Assembly (NCBI GenBank): GCA_028622995.1
Contig: JAJQJQ010000047.1
Span: 1,984,001-2,048,000, forward strand
Length of the DNA: 64,000 nucleotides
Direction: 5' to 3'
From: Panagrolaimus kolymaensis
Taxonomy: Eukaryota > Nematoda > Chromadorea > Rhabditida > Panagrolaimidae
Shown here: piece by piece, positions 41,489 through 53,370 of the stretch
How the letters are laid out: every line of letters starts with the position of its first letter
Position numbering within the stretch: position 1 is the first letter of the stretch
Notes under the pieces: model-generated
What the model was told of the DNA's origin: nothing
Databases searched by the model: none
What the model saw: only the letters and a program-made list of their open reading frames with translations
Position numbers and translations under genes: made by a program

Positions 41489-42523
41489 GATTGGTTTTTG
41501 CTAACTTTTAAAAAAGTGATTGCAAAAAAGCAAAAAATGTAGTCCAAATAATTTTTTTGGGGGTTTTATATTCTTTTTAACCTAACCCCGAGAGAATTAA
41601 TCTATTATCATCAAATTTAATCGAAAGCAACACATGACTGTAAAGTCAGTGGAGTGTTGGTAAAGTCAAGTCAAAAGCGCAAGAAAGATTAATCCATTAT
41701 TGATTTTGATTTAAAATGATAAGAATAAAAAAACCCTTTTCTATAATTCTTTCCAACTTATGCAACAAATGAAAGAAAGCCTTTTTTCTTTTCAATTTTG
41801 TGTGTTTTAATCAATAAACCATCAAAAAAGCGCAAATCGGATACCGGATGGCAAAAATGGAAATTATAAAATTATTGTGAATACACGAAACTTGATGACG
41901 CATATGAGGATTAAAAAGGCCCAAATTAATAAAAATATAAAACCAATTATAACTTGTTAGTTATGAATGACTTAATTTAAAAAATTTTTCTTAACAATGT
42001 TGCAAGTATTTTCAAAAGTTCATTGAAAGCTAGGATCAGCGAGACCCAGATTTTTTGTGCATTTATGTTTTTTTTGTAAAGTCCAAGCGTTTAAAAAAAT
42101 AGTATTCGTCTAGCCAAACTCTGATTCCCATCGAATGAAAGAAATATCCCCAAATAAAACATATCTTTTTTTTTTAAGTTCTTTTTTTTATTTCGCTGCA
42201 CAAAGTTCGTTCATTCATGTTTTCAAAGCTTACAAAGAGACTAAACAGACAAAACAATTTTTTTAATATTTTTAAAGACGGTTTTATGAATCATTAACAC
42301 TCCCGTTGGTTTTTTCCATCGCTCTTTTAAACACCGTCGATCGAATATAATGTTGAAAATAAAAGTGCATCATGTCTCAGTCGCTGAAATATAAATAAAT
42401 ATAAATGATGGCAATATTTTATTCATATAAAAAGGACACCACACTTTTTCATTTTATTCCATTCTCAACTTTTACTGTCAATTATTTTTATTCATCATTT
42501 ATAAAGGCTTTTAAACTAAAAAA
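41489..42523. other. Divergent promoter region
   Basis: Lies between the DNase II start and the start of the small plus-strand gene. It is AT-rich with no supported gene, and presumably contains both promoters. Confidence 0.4.
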
Positions 42524-42865
42524 ATGTCTGGATTTAACACGAGCGATGGTTTGGAAAATGGATATTCCAAACCCCCAGTCTATGACTCTTCGCCTGAGCG
42601 GCCTCCGCCTAAAGCTGATGCTAAACAAAAAGAAGCTCTTGTCAAGTAAGTTTATGAAAAATAAATACCAATATCATAAAGGGGTTGGAATTCTGTAAAC
42701 ATCAAAAGCATAATAGAATTATTTTACGCACTAAATATTTTTGTTTGATTGCTTTTTTTTAATTAACTCATTTTCAGAGAATATAATAAAGGTGGATATA
42801 ATGCAGACAAGAATGTTCCTGATCATCCAAAAAAGTCTAATTATTCTTCCAAGAAAAAAAGTTAA
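42524..42865 (+). CDS. Small basic/proline-rich protein, 69 residues
   Basis: Two exons (42524-42645 and 42778-42865) join in phase (GTAAGT donor, TTTTCAG acceptor). The product begins MSGFNTSDGLENGYSKPP, has SSPERPPPKADAKQK, and ends in a lysine/serine tail (KKSNYSSKKKS). It is hydrophilic with no signal peptide or membrane segment. AATAAA-type signals follow. The family is not recognised. The clean splice sites and biased composition support a real small gene. Confidence 0.65.
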
Positions 42866-43121
42866 AAAAGAGTGAATAGCTATGTTTTTTAGGTCATTTT
42901 GTTTTCATATTTTTTATTAAATTTAAAACTTATAATTTTTCTTTTTTTTAATAAATTTAAAATACAATATAAAAAAATTGGTTTGTTTTTGTATTGGTAA
43001 TGTATGCATTTTCTCGATTTTTATTATTTTTAAAATAAATTTTGTAAACAAAAACATAAAATGCAACCAAAAAAGTTTATTTTTATTTCACGATGTACGA
43101 AAATGTGGTGTAGTAGTATAA

Positions 43122-44684
43122 AACTCATTTTTTTTGAAAATCGAGCTTCAGCCGGAACAGCAAAAAATTTTTTTTGCTTTTTCCTGACTGAAAACTCGAT
43201 TCTAGGGGTTTCTAACTATGAAAATCACGAAAATAGAGGCCGTTTTGCCATTTGATATACTCATTCTGGAGATACAGTAATCTAATCAGCATAATTATGG
43301 ATTTTTTTATTTTTTTTAAGTTTTATATACCATTCGATTCGTAAAAATGTGGTGAACAACATTCTAATTGGACCCAACCTTCGAAGATAATATAAAAATA
43401 GCACTATGCCGCTATAAAAGATTATGAATTATGGTTTTCACTGGAGAAGTATGTCGTAAAGTCCGAATTGGGGAGTTTTCTCAACGGAATTAAATTCTCC
43501 ATATATTTTTGCATATTTGTACCGAAAAAAACAAAAAAATTTTAAGAAATACGTATATCTCCCTCCAACACGAAGATGGTACACCAATATGAGGTATATG
43601 GACAAGTATATCATAAATACCTGAAAAAATTCCAAAAACTATCCAAAAACGTAGAAAAAATTATTTAATGATTTTACAAATCGAAAAAAAAAAATATTCC
43701 TTGACTAAATGATTTTTCCTGAATTTTAGAAGTTTAATAGTAGCACACGATAGATAAAAATAATAAATATTCTCTAAATCAAGGATTTATTTTTAAAATC
43801 ATCATTTCTAGACGTAATTTGGGTCGTAGAAACCGAATTTGATAGCCACACATACATTTCATTGGCTAATTCTTGAGTTATGAATTTTTGAAATATGCAA
43901 ATTTTCACTTAGTTAATCACTTCGTTATAAGTAAGAACTCGTTAGAAACTAATGTCAAATTCGGTTTCTACGACCCAAATTACGTCTAGAAATGATGATT
44001 TTAAAAATAAATCCTTGATTTAGAGAATATTTATTATTTTTATCTATCGTGTGCTACTATTAAACTTCTAAAATTCAGGAAAAATCATTTAGTCAAGGAA
44101 TATTTTTTTTTTTCGATTTGTAAAATCATTAAATAATTTTTTCTACGTTTTTGGATAGTTTTTGGAATTTTTTCAGGTATTTATGATATACTTGTCCATA
44201 TACCTCATATTGGTGTACCATCTTCGTGTTGGAGGGAGATATACGTATTTCTTAAAATTTTTTTGTTTTTTTCGGTACAAATATGCAAAAATATATGGAG
44301 AATTTAATTCCGTTGAGAAAACTCCCCAATTCGGACTTTACGACATACTTCTCCAGTGAAAACCATAATTCATAATCTTTTATAGCGGCATAGTGCTATT
44401 TTTATATTATCTTCGAAGGTTGGGTCCAATTAGAATGTTGTTCACCACATTTTTACGAATCGAATGGTATATAAAACTTAAAAAAATAAAAAAAATCCAT
44501 AATTATGCTGATTAGATTACTGTATCTCCAGAATGAGTATATCAAATGGCAAAACGGCCTCTATTTTCGTGATTTTCATAGTTAGAAACCCCTAGAATCG
44601 AGTTTTCAGTCAGGAAAAAGCAAAAAAAAATTTTTGCTGTTCCGGTTTTTTACAGAAAAGCTCGATTTTCAAAAAAAATGAGTT
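43122..44684. repeat. Giant near-perfect palindrome (arms about 720-730 bp, 112-bp spacer)
   Basis: The left arm at 43122-43842 is repeated in reverse complement at 43955-44684, with about 112 bp of unique sequence between. The arms differ mainly by small indels close to the outer ends, near CCGGAACAGC. They are identical over long stretches, enough that the same 65-codon spurious frame appears in both (43438-43635 minus, 44162-44359 plus). Neither frame is a credible gene. The arms look like the ends of a fold-back DNA element. No unambiguous target-site duplication is seen. The right arm overlaps the last 50-80 bases of the fusion gene on the minus strand and supplies its stop codon. Confidence 0.9.
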
Positions 44685-47151
44685 ATAATATGCATTATAA
44701 TTTTCTCCATTGTATAAAAAGTCGTTAATAATCTCTTCAAACTTTTCTTCATAATCAACATATCCCGAAAATGGTTTAAATATTACTTTAACTGTGCCAT
44801 AATCAGCCATTTGATTCTGAAAAAAAATTGAAACACGTTTTAAAAAAACAATTTAAAAGTTACAACACAAAAATATTATTCTCGACTTTAAAAACTTTTT
44901 ACTTTTACTGAACTTACTTTTATGAAAAGACAAAAATCTTCAGCAACAAATTGATTAGTAACTTCACATAAAATAAAATCTTGAAATCGAATGTTTCTAT
45001 TTAAATTTGCTAAATTTTGAGCGGTATTTTTAGAAAAAATTAATGTGTCACTTCTGGAAAAAAAAATACATGAAAAAATAATATTTTTGGTTATAAAAAA
45101 TTACTTACTTTAAATAAAAACTTTCCACATTTGGAAAATAATCGACTATTGTTTCCACAAAAACTTTGTATCCATTATTGAAAATGCCAACATTTATGAA
45201 TCGAATTGTTTGTAAATTTTGAAGCTCTTTGAGCAATTCGATATCTTTCAAAGTTAAATCCTGGGTTTTTAGTTTTAAATATTTGATATTTTTAAAAGTA
45301 CAAAGGCTTCTTAACATTTTTGAAAAGCATTTTCTATCAAATAAATTTTCTATGTGCAAAGTTGAGGTGATAATACAATTTTTGAAAAAGTTTGAATCAT
45401 TCTTGAGTTGTTTATTAATAAAGAATGAAGTCATTTCGAGAGAATTTGCTACAAATTTCTTTCTATCTCTGCATTCGTGTTTAATTATAAGTGCGTGGCA
45501 TAGAATATTTTCTTTCATAGCAAAAAAGTATTTGCAAGTTTTTTGAAGTTTGTAATTAGTTTGAAGACATTTTGTAATTTGTCGAATTATTGTGGAACAA
45601 AATGCAAAATTTTGCGGTTTAATATTATTAAAATTAAACTTAAATATGCATTCATTTTTACCTTTCGTTTTAATTTTGTCGTCTGATTTTTGAATTTCTG
45701 GAGCATTCATAGCCAAAGTTGAAATTTTAAATGCTTTGAAATCGGAATAACAATTTTGCATGAACCAAAATTCTGTTTGTTTGATTCCATTCGAATTTTT
45801 AATTTTTTGGCGATAGTCATAATAGTTTTTTAAGTTTTTGTTACAATTTTGTATAATTTGTGAAAAGCCAGGATAATTGCTTGCAGTATTCATTAAAGAA
45901 GTTTGCAACGCATTATCTGATTCAAACTCTTTTTCAAGTTTGACCATATTCATCCAATGCTCCATAACATTTTTTCCATTGCGACGAAAATGAAAAATTT
46001 CATAGAAATATTTTTGTCTCATTTCCAAATCATTAATAAAAAATCTACAGTATCGACAATAAACAGATAAAATGGCCTAAAAAACTTAACAAATATTTTA
46101 GAAAATATAATAAAAAAGTTAGCAATTAAATTTTAGATTTTTTAAATTAATGCTTTTTAAAAAATCCAATATAAATTACCATATCATTTTTATTTTTTAA
46201 ATAATGAATATAAATTTTCCACAAATTTTTGTTCTCACAATTTTCAGCTAAACAATATTCAATATTGTGAACTACAAAATTTTCGTTTTTTGTTTCCTCC
46301 AACAAATTAATCATAATTTCGTAATTCTCTTTATTCATTTGAAAAATTATTTTTTCGGACAATAAAAAGTTTTTTTTGTAAGATTTTTTTAATTTTGTGT
46401 CCACAGGTGATTCTAAAAAAAAATTAAATTTGATTATTTAATCAAATTTTTTTAAGAAAGCAAACCTGAATTTTCTTCATAAATTTTAAATAAATTTGTC
46501 AAATGTCGATGTGGAAAAGAAAACCCTTTTTCCAACCTTTCAAGATTCACTTTTATTTCTCCATATTCGCCTTCACTATTCATTCGCCATTCATTGTAAT
46601 ATGGAAAATTAATTAATTTCGAATATCTTGATTCCTAAAAAAATATTATAAATTGAGTAAAGTTTTTTATGTGCCAAAAACCTTAATATTTTTTCTTTTT
46701 ATATTTAAATTAAAAAAATTGGCTTACTTCTTTTGGTAAAAACCAAATTATTTTTCCGCTTGAATTAATTTTTAATTCGTAAAAAGCTTCAGGATGGCCA
46801 AAATAAAAATCGAGGCATGCTGTTTTTCTCAAATTTTCATAATACTTTATCAACATTTTAGGATTTTCATTTGAATCTTTAAAATCATCTATCTCAGACC
46901 TATTAAAACTATTAATAAAAAAACTTCTTTAAAAAAAGTGATACTTTGTGGAATGAAAATATTTTTTCGAAACTTCTGAAATTTTAATTTAAAATTAGCT
47001 CAGCTTACCGTATCCAATATTGCCATATATGTGGATGAAGAGTATATGATTCAATATAATTTGCAAGCCATTTTCTTGTGGTTTTCCAATCTTCCATATT
47101 ATCGAATAGTTTTTTTAAAACCTTTCTATCACATATATCTTTAAAGTACAT
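44610..47151 (-). CDS. HAT-like repeat protein fused to F-box-like/leucine-rich domain
   Basis: Exons on the minus strand: 47151-47009, 46899-46728, 46634-46466, 46412-46180, 46076-45109, 45053-44918, 44816-44610. All phases match and give 675 residues. The N-terminal half has aromatic-rich helical repeats of half-a-TPR type (TTRKWLANYIESY, LHPHIWQYWIR, NLWKIYIHYLK, EHWMNMVKLEKEF), as in Prp39-like RNA-processing proteins. The second half has the lineage-specific module YKLQKTCKYFFAMKENILCH and leucine-rich segments (IKYLKLKTQDLTL). Both parts are encoded without interruption in the large exon 46076-45109, so the fusion does not depend on gene prediction. The final about 17 residues come from the arm of the palindrome. 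The HAT assignment is by pattern only. Confidence 0.7.
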
Positions 47152-47539
47152 TATTTTGCTGAACTAAATTAATAAAAAAATCACAGACAGCAGACTAATA
47201 ATTTTTTATTTTAGACGAACTTAAAATGAAAGAAAATATCACACTTCGTTAAAACTACTCTATCTAAGAGTTTTTATCATCGAAAAAAAATTTTTCTTTG
47301 CCTCCATTTCGACCCTTTTTTTAAAAAAAATTCTTTTCTTATTCAAAAAGTGGTGTAAAAGAGCACCTTCAGAGAAAAAAGAGTGACATCGTTAAAAAAA
47401 TTGGCAAAAAAGAGTTGTTTCTTTTCTTTTTGAATAAATATTGATTGATTAATTTTTTTTGTTGGCCTACAAACAAATTCCGTCCATTTTTTGCCGGAAT
47501 TCTTTTTTTTCATTCGTCTTTTAATATTCCAATTTTATC

Positions 47540-48386
47540 ATGCCTCTCAAAATAAATGAAGATTTTACATTTGAATATGTTCCAATTCATCGAGATAAAA
47601 ATGAAAAGATCAAAAAACTTGAATTTTTTAATTGAATACTGAAATTAACAAAGGCTAATGGCATGACTTTTTTAATTCACGTTCTCCATTACTTAATTGT
47701 ATATTTCTTTGAATTACATTCAATTCATTCTCATCCACAAGGAAAATATTATTTTTTTATTTATTTATTTATTTGTTTTTCTTTCCTTTGTTCGAAAATT
47801 TTATTACTTTATTATATAATTAAAGAAAAGCCATACGACTTTATTTATTTTAAAATTTTATTTATGGTATCTGAAATTTGCCAAGTAAGTTAATGTTTCA
47901 AAATATCCAAATTTAAAGTGTTTTGTTAAAAACACATAGTCATGGCAATATAGCAAGTTAAGATAAAAGTTAACAAAAAAAACAATTTTATATAACGAAT
48001 ATCAAATTTTTATAATTGTTGAGGATAAGGTCGACCACCTTTTCTTGAAATTTTTTCCTCAATTTGGAATACATAAAAATTTTAAAACTTTTATAAATAT
48101 TCGCCCTTTTAACAAATTATGAAATTCATAAATGTGTTTATAAATTAATTAAGTATAATATTGGAAATTGTTTTAGATTCTTGATCTTTCTGTAGCACCT
48201 TTCTTTTTTGCAGCTGCTTATGCTCCCGATTTTATAGTTGATTTCTGGATGTATGATTGCATAGTTGTTATATTAATGTTTAAAATTCAATGGTCAATTA
48301 CGGGTGAAATTACTGGTTTACCCTCTTGGGGACTCCACCGGTCATTAATTAAATATCAAAAATCGCTTGATGCAAATTCAGTATAG
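47540..48386 (+). pseudogene. Four-TM family copy 1, inactivated
   Basis: Exons 47540-47884 and 48177-48386 align with the copies at 49935 and 54665 (shared FEYVPIHRDK). Codon 32 is TGA (47633-47635) where the other copies have Arg or Tyr; CGA to TGA would explain it. The second exon also stops early (TAG 48384-48386), and about 40 C-terminal residues, including the shared KKNRFTFYKRF motif, are lost. The splice donor GTAAGT and acceptor are intact. Its partner is the F-box-like gene at 48650-49450, tail to tail. Confidence 0.75.
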
Positions 48387-48649
48387 AAAAAGAAAAATCT
48401 TTAAATCCTTTGATCATATAAAAATTCAACTGTTCAAAAATCTTGTAAGTCAATGCAACAAATGAATTAATTCTTAGTATTAAATTGCATTTAAAAATAA
48501 AAATGGAGAATAAAAAGTTTATTTACAAGACAAAAGGTGCATTTCAAATACAAAAATCATCTGAAATAAAATAAATCATCTTTAGTGCCTTTTAGAAAAT
48601 AATTAAGTAAAATAAAAACAAACAAAAACAGAAAAGAAGAAATAAGTTC

Positions 48650-49450
48650 CTATGGCCGATTTAAATGGTAAACAGAAATTTCAGGCTTTTCACCATCAAT
48701 CCAGCTTTCGATTAATTTTTTTGCAGCATCTTTTAAAAGATTATAATTGTTTTCGGAATTCGCACCTTTGACAATAATTTCGAAATTAGAAGATGGAGCA
48801 GCATTAATTTTTATGAAATAGCATAAAATTGATGGATTGAAAATATCCGCTGAATAATTCATTTCAAGCGAAAATCTTTGAAGTTTATTCCAAAATTTTA
48901 TTAATTTAAGATTTTTTAGTGTTTCGGATTTAATAATTGTTTCATCAATTCTATAGAAAATTTTAACAACATTTGGAAGCTTTTGCAAAATTTCGCATAT
49001 TGTTGTATCTGAGCCATCCGATTTTAAAATTTGACTATTAAGTATCAAAAAAATTTTAATTGTATTTTCTTTAACAATTATATCAAAATCAGTTAAAGGT
49101 AGATTTGTAACCTTTAAGGTAAATTTTTGGATAGTGCATCGATAAATCTGGTGTGACGGGAAATATTCAGCGCACCATATTCGTAACTTGCGAGTAAACC
49201 AAAATAAAACTTTTTCATTTTCGGTTTGATAATCCCATCCAAGGTGAAAGAAACCATTTTCATTAACGTATTGATGAAAAAAATTTGCGAAAAAGAAAAT
49301 TCTTTTTTTCAAAAAAAAATATTTGCATGTTTTATATAATTTCATAAATCCTTGAGCTGATACTGGATGTTTAACAATATTTTGAATAATTACAGGTGGC
49401 AAAGAAAAATATTGATGACAAGCTGAAGAAATTGAAATCATTTCACTCAT
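48650..49450 (-). CDS. F-box-like family protein (cassette copy 1)
   Basis: A single exon of 266 residues. Near the N-terminus are FSLPPVIIQNIVKHP and KLYKTCKYFFLKKR, the diverged F-box-like module shared by this gene family. A conserved central block reads YQTENEKVLFWFTRKLRIW and YFPSHQIYRCTI. The C-terminus is SVYHLNRP. There is no signal peptide or membrane segment. Close relative of 55543-56343, with the same length and order of blocks. Substrate recognition in an SCF-type ligase is a guess from the F-box-like position only. Confidence 0.7.
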   Translation of the reverse strand: MSEMISISSACHQYFSLPPVIIQNIVKHPVSAQGFMKLYKTCKYFFLKKRIFFFANFFHQYVNENGFFHLGWDYQTENEKVLFWFTRKLRIWCAEYFPSHQIYRCTIQKFTLKVTNLPLTDFDIIVKENTIKIFLILNSQILKSDGSDTTICEILQKLPNVVKIFYRIDETIIKSETLKNLKLIKFWNKLQRFSLEMNYSADIFNPSILCYFIKINAAPSSNFEIIVKGANSENNYNLLKDAAKKLIESWIDGEKPEISVYHLNRP

Positions 49451-49934
49451 TTTGATAATTTATCGGAGCAAATATCGCGAACGAAAAAAAATAGTTTTGG
49501 GAATTTTTTCTTTTAATATTATGGAAAACAAGTCTGTGAATGTAGCCAAAAAGAAAATATCACTCTTTGTTCACCATTTTTATAAGGTTTATTTACTAAA
49601 ACAAACCTTTGTTTTTCTGTATAAAATTGTTTGCAAATTATTTTCTTTTCATTTCAGTTGATAAAGCAAGTAGGCACCAAGAGTATGCTTTTCTTCATCA
49701 ATGCATTAATTCTTCATGACTTTATAAATTTTAATACAAAAAGTGTGAAAACGCCCTCATAAAAAAAGAAGAGAGGTCGTCAAATGAAGAAAAAAAAAAT
49801 AGCAAACAGAAAAGTTTTTTTCCTGGACTAACTAACTAGCATTGGTTAATTTTTTTATCGGCCAAGACAAAAATTGCAATAATTCTTTTACCAGAAAATT
49901 TATTTCTATTCGCATTAAATAATTGGATCTTTCC

Positions 49935-50656
49935 ATGCTATTCAAAATCACAGATAATTTATTTTTCGAATATGTTCCAATTCATCGAGATAACAAAGAA
50001 AAAATTAAAAAGCTTCGATTATATAATCGTTTGGTGAAATTAGCAAAAATAAATGCCTTAATTTTTTTTGTTCATATTCTTCATTATTTCCTAATTTATT
50101 TCTTTCGATTGAATTCAATTCAAACCGATTCACAAGGAAAATATTATTTCTTTATGCAACTTTTTATTTGTTTCTTTTTTCTTTTTTCGAAAATTGTTTT
50201 ACTTTACAAAATAATTAAAGAAAAGTCATACAATTTTAAAATATTTGGAAATTTATTTATATTTTCTGAAGGTTATCAAATAAGTTAATTTTATGGTAAA
50301 AAAATTCAATAAAAACAATTTTTTAGATTTTGGATGTTTCAATTCATTTCTTTATTTTTGTTGCTTTCGTTTTTGATATTGAAGCTAACTTCACTGTCAC
50401 TGTTTACGATTGCATTGTTTTAATACTTATGTTAATAATTCAATGGTCCATTGCTAGTCGAAATTGTGGTGTACCTGTTTGGAGAGCCTACCATTCTTTA
50501 AAACAATATCAAAAATGGCTGGAAACGAAACCCAAATATTCCGAAAGAAAAATTAAACCGTACTTAAAGAATTTAATTATAATGAAGAAAAATCGTTTCA
50601 CTTTTTATAAACGCTTTTATTATCGTAGATTTGTTGGTTTCAATAATAAAAAATAA
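49935..50656 (+). pseudogene. Four-TM family copy 2, splice donor mutated
   Basis: Exon 1 (49935-50279) and exon 2 (50327-50656) have exactly the lengths of the intact copy at 54665. The donor after GGTTATCAA is ATAAGT (50280-50285) instead of GTAAGT, while the acceptor TTTTTAG is intact. Read through, the product ends after 117 residues (EGYQIS then stop). The second exon is otherwise a full open frame (IIQWSIASRNC, KKNRFTFYKRF). Alternative GT sites nearby do not restore the frame. Either it is a recent pseudogene or it makes a short two-helix form. No F-box-like partner follows it. Confidence 0.7.
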
Positions 50657-50753
50657 AATCTTTTGAAGAAAATTTGGTGTAGCAAAAAAGAAGATTTATA
50701 TATATTTCTATCTTCCACTATTCACAAACAAATTATTTTTTTCTTATTATTTT

Positions 50754-53370
50754 TTAAAAAGTTATAACTTTTAAATCAACTAAAATTACAGTTATCAAAG
50801 TAACAGAATAAAAAGCAATTAATATATAAGCATGTACACGAGTTGCATGAAATTTGTTAATAATTATCATTACCAGAGTAATAAATAAACTTCCAGCTAC
50901 CATTATTAATATTGTTGCTTTTGTACCATCAATGCTAACCTTTAAAAGTTATTTGTCGAATAAAAACAAGAAAAATATTAGTTTTAAAAAACTTGCATCA
51001 ACATGTTTGCCTTGTAAAGTAGCAATAAAAAATGCGGCACCAAACCCAAATAATAAATCTATAAAACAAAAAAGTAATAATAATAATAGTTTATAAAAAA
51101 GTTGGATTAAGTAATCTTACTAAAAAGTGGACCACCAATTGCAGCAGCTGCTGCCATTTGAGGAAAACCTTGTTTTGCAACGTATGTATCAGCTACGAGA
51201 TCGCCGATGTTATTGCACCACGTCAGAACCGTCAAACCCAAAACCTACAAAAAAAAACCCTAATTTTAACCATAATTTTTTTTATGGCAAATTAAACCTC
51301 GTGTGATATCCTTGAAATTACGCTAATCATAACAATAATATTTACTACTTCACTTGAAACCACATAAATCCATGTTACAGACATAATAAAGCCAAAATAG
51401 CCAGAAATGTTCTGGAATAAAATTGAGAGAGTTTTAAAAAAAAAGATGGGTAAAATAAATAAATACTTTGTAATATAATGGCTCAATATTGTAAGATGTT
51501 AAAAATAAAATTATTAAAATCATAATTAATGCAGGAATTAAAGAATATGTCCATAAACCAGGGCCTCCGTTTATAATAGTTATAGACGATACTAAAAAAA
51601 TTCATAAAAAATTAAGTTTATGAATTTTGTATTTAAAACCAACAATTAAAACAAGCCAAAACTGTTAATGGCATGGTTAAGCATTGAATCATACTTAAGG
51701 ATTTACACCAAATATTTGCCAAAGGCACAGTTAATCGTAAAACAACAATAACGGGACATTTAATTATTTGAGAAGCCTTTGAAATCCATCGACTTTTATG
51801 ATAATGTGTTTCAATTGGGTTTAAAGCATCCAACAAATCCAATGCAATTCTTTTTATCGTCACAGGTTCATCAATATTTATCACTGAAAAATAAATAAAA
51901 ACATTATTTTTTTTAAATTAAAAAAACAAAAAAATATAAACATTTTAAAAATGCTTTTTTTTTAGCAAAAGCAAATTAATACCTGGTTCCGGTTGCATTA
52001 AGCTCTTAGCATCAGCTATTGATAAAATTGTAAATCTCCGCCCACTATGAGCTGCCGGAGTGACCACAATAACAGACTCATCATCACTATCTGAAACATC
52101 TTTTTCTTTATTTTTTCTTTAATATTAATAACAAAAAAACAAACAAACCATAATCAATTTCTTTTTCAGAATAATGAAATTTTCCATTCATATATTTAAA
52201 CCTTTCATGTACCTCATCATCTAAGGCAGTGGTGATAGGACTGATAACAATGCTAGGAATGACAAAATTTGAAGACCTTTGAGTGGGAGGAAGAACGGAA
52301 GAGTTCATTGGTTCCATAATAAAACTGATATGGGAATTAAATTTTGTTGATCCATTATTGTCGTCCATGGGACTATTTATTGATTCTCTTCGCGTTGTTG
52401 TATTTCCATTCGTTTCAGCTCCACCGCTTTCATTTGATGGACAATGGTCATTGAAAGATACGGATATCCTTGTAGGTTGTTCTCTTGTCCTAATTTCTGA
52501 TTTTCGTTTATTTTTTTCATAAAATCTTCCGCAAATAACGATTCCTACATATAAAACATAAATAGCCAAATAAGCTGAAAAAAAATAAGAATGAAACTTA
52601 TTTTTTCTTTATCGCAAACTTTTGAGTGACACACTATTTTATTATACCTGCGGGTTGCCAAACAAAAAGTTTAGAATCATAAAGCATTATAAAAGCCATC
52701 CAAGCAATCCCAATAATATAAAAGATTAAATCACGTAAAGTTGGCAATTTTGCAACTTTAAATGGTTTTGTTATGATTACCGAAGCCAATACTATGGTAG
52801 TTACAAAAGCTCCACCACCAAGTATATCACCAAAAGCTAAACCCACTTTAGGTTGCTTTGTATTTAATACCGATGCAATGGTACTAAATATATCATTCGC
52901 TCCATTTCCAAATGCCATTAAAGTAATTCCAGCTAAACTTTGGGATATTTTTAAATGATCTACGATAGTTGAAATACTGCAACAAAAAAAATTATCAGCT
53001 GTTGTAGTCATAGTTAAGAATAAAAAAAATAAACAAAATATAGATAAAATTATTAAAAAAATTCTTGCTAAATCATTTTCTGTGCAAATTATATATTGAG
53101 TCCATAATAAATATCCTCCACTTTCACATGCATCAGCAAAGTGTTTTACATATTCACAAGCTTCTAAAAAATAAATATTTAATTATTTATTTAATTATTT
53201 AGCTTTATAAAAATGTTTATACCTTGAGAGGTATTAGTGTATTTATAAGGTTCACATTTATCATTATCATTATTTCCATCAATAAAATATGGAAGTGCTG
53301 AGGTGGTTGTTGAAATAAAATTATTTGGTAGCGGCAGTCGTAAATTAAATATTCCAGATATATTTATCAT
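50754..53370 (-). CDS. Na+/Ca2+ exchanger of the NCLX (SLC8B1) type
   Basis: Ten exons on the minus strand (53370-53223, 53163-52648, 52574-52149, 52090-51983, 51883-51644, 51591-51467, 51411-51298, 51244-51121, 51058-51003, 50939-50754) give about 680 residues. The N-terminal cysteine motif (CEYVKHFADACESGGYL) is typical of NCLX proteins. Alpha-1 repeat: LAGITLMAFGNGANDIFST. Alpha-2 repeat: LGLTVLTWCNNIGDLVAD. A long cytosolic loop with Ser/Thr-rich and acidic stretches separates them. About 12 hydrophobic segments are visible. The family exchanges Ca2+ for Na+ (or Li+), in mitochondria or other membranes; the nearest C. elegans genes are ncx-6 to ncx-10. The last donor (after 51003) is a weak GTTGAT and is the least certain join. 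Confidence 0.9.

Noticed and set aside
43438..43635. 65-residue frame MEFFQVFMIYLSIYLILVYH... repeated exactly at 44162-44359
   Set aside because: The two frames are mirror images within the palindrome arms. They have no upstream gene signals and no sign of codon selection; they show repeat identity, not a gene pair.
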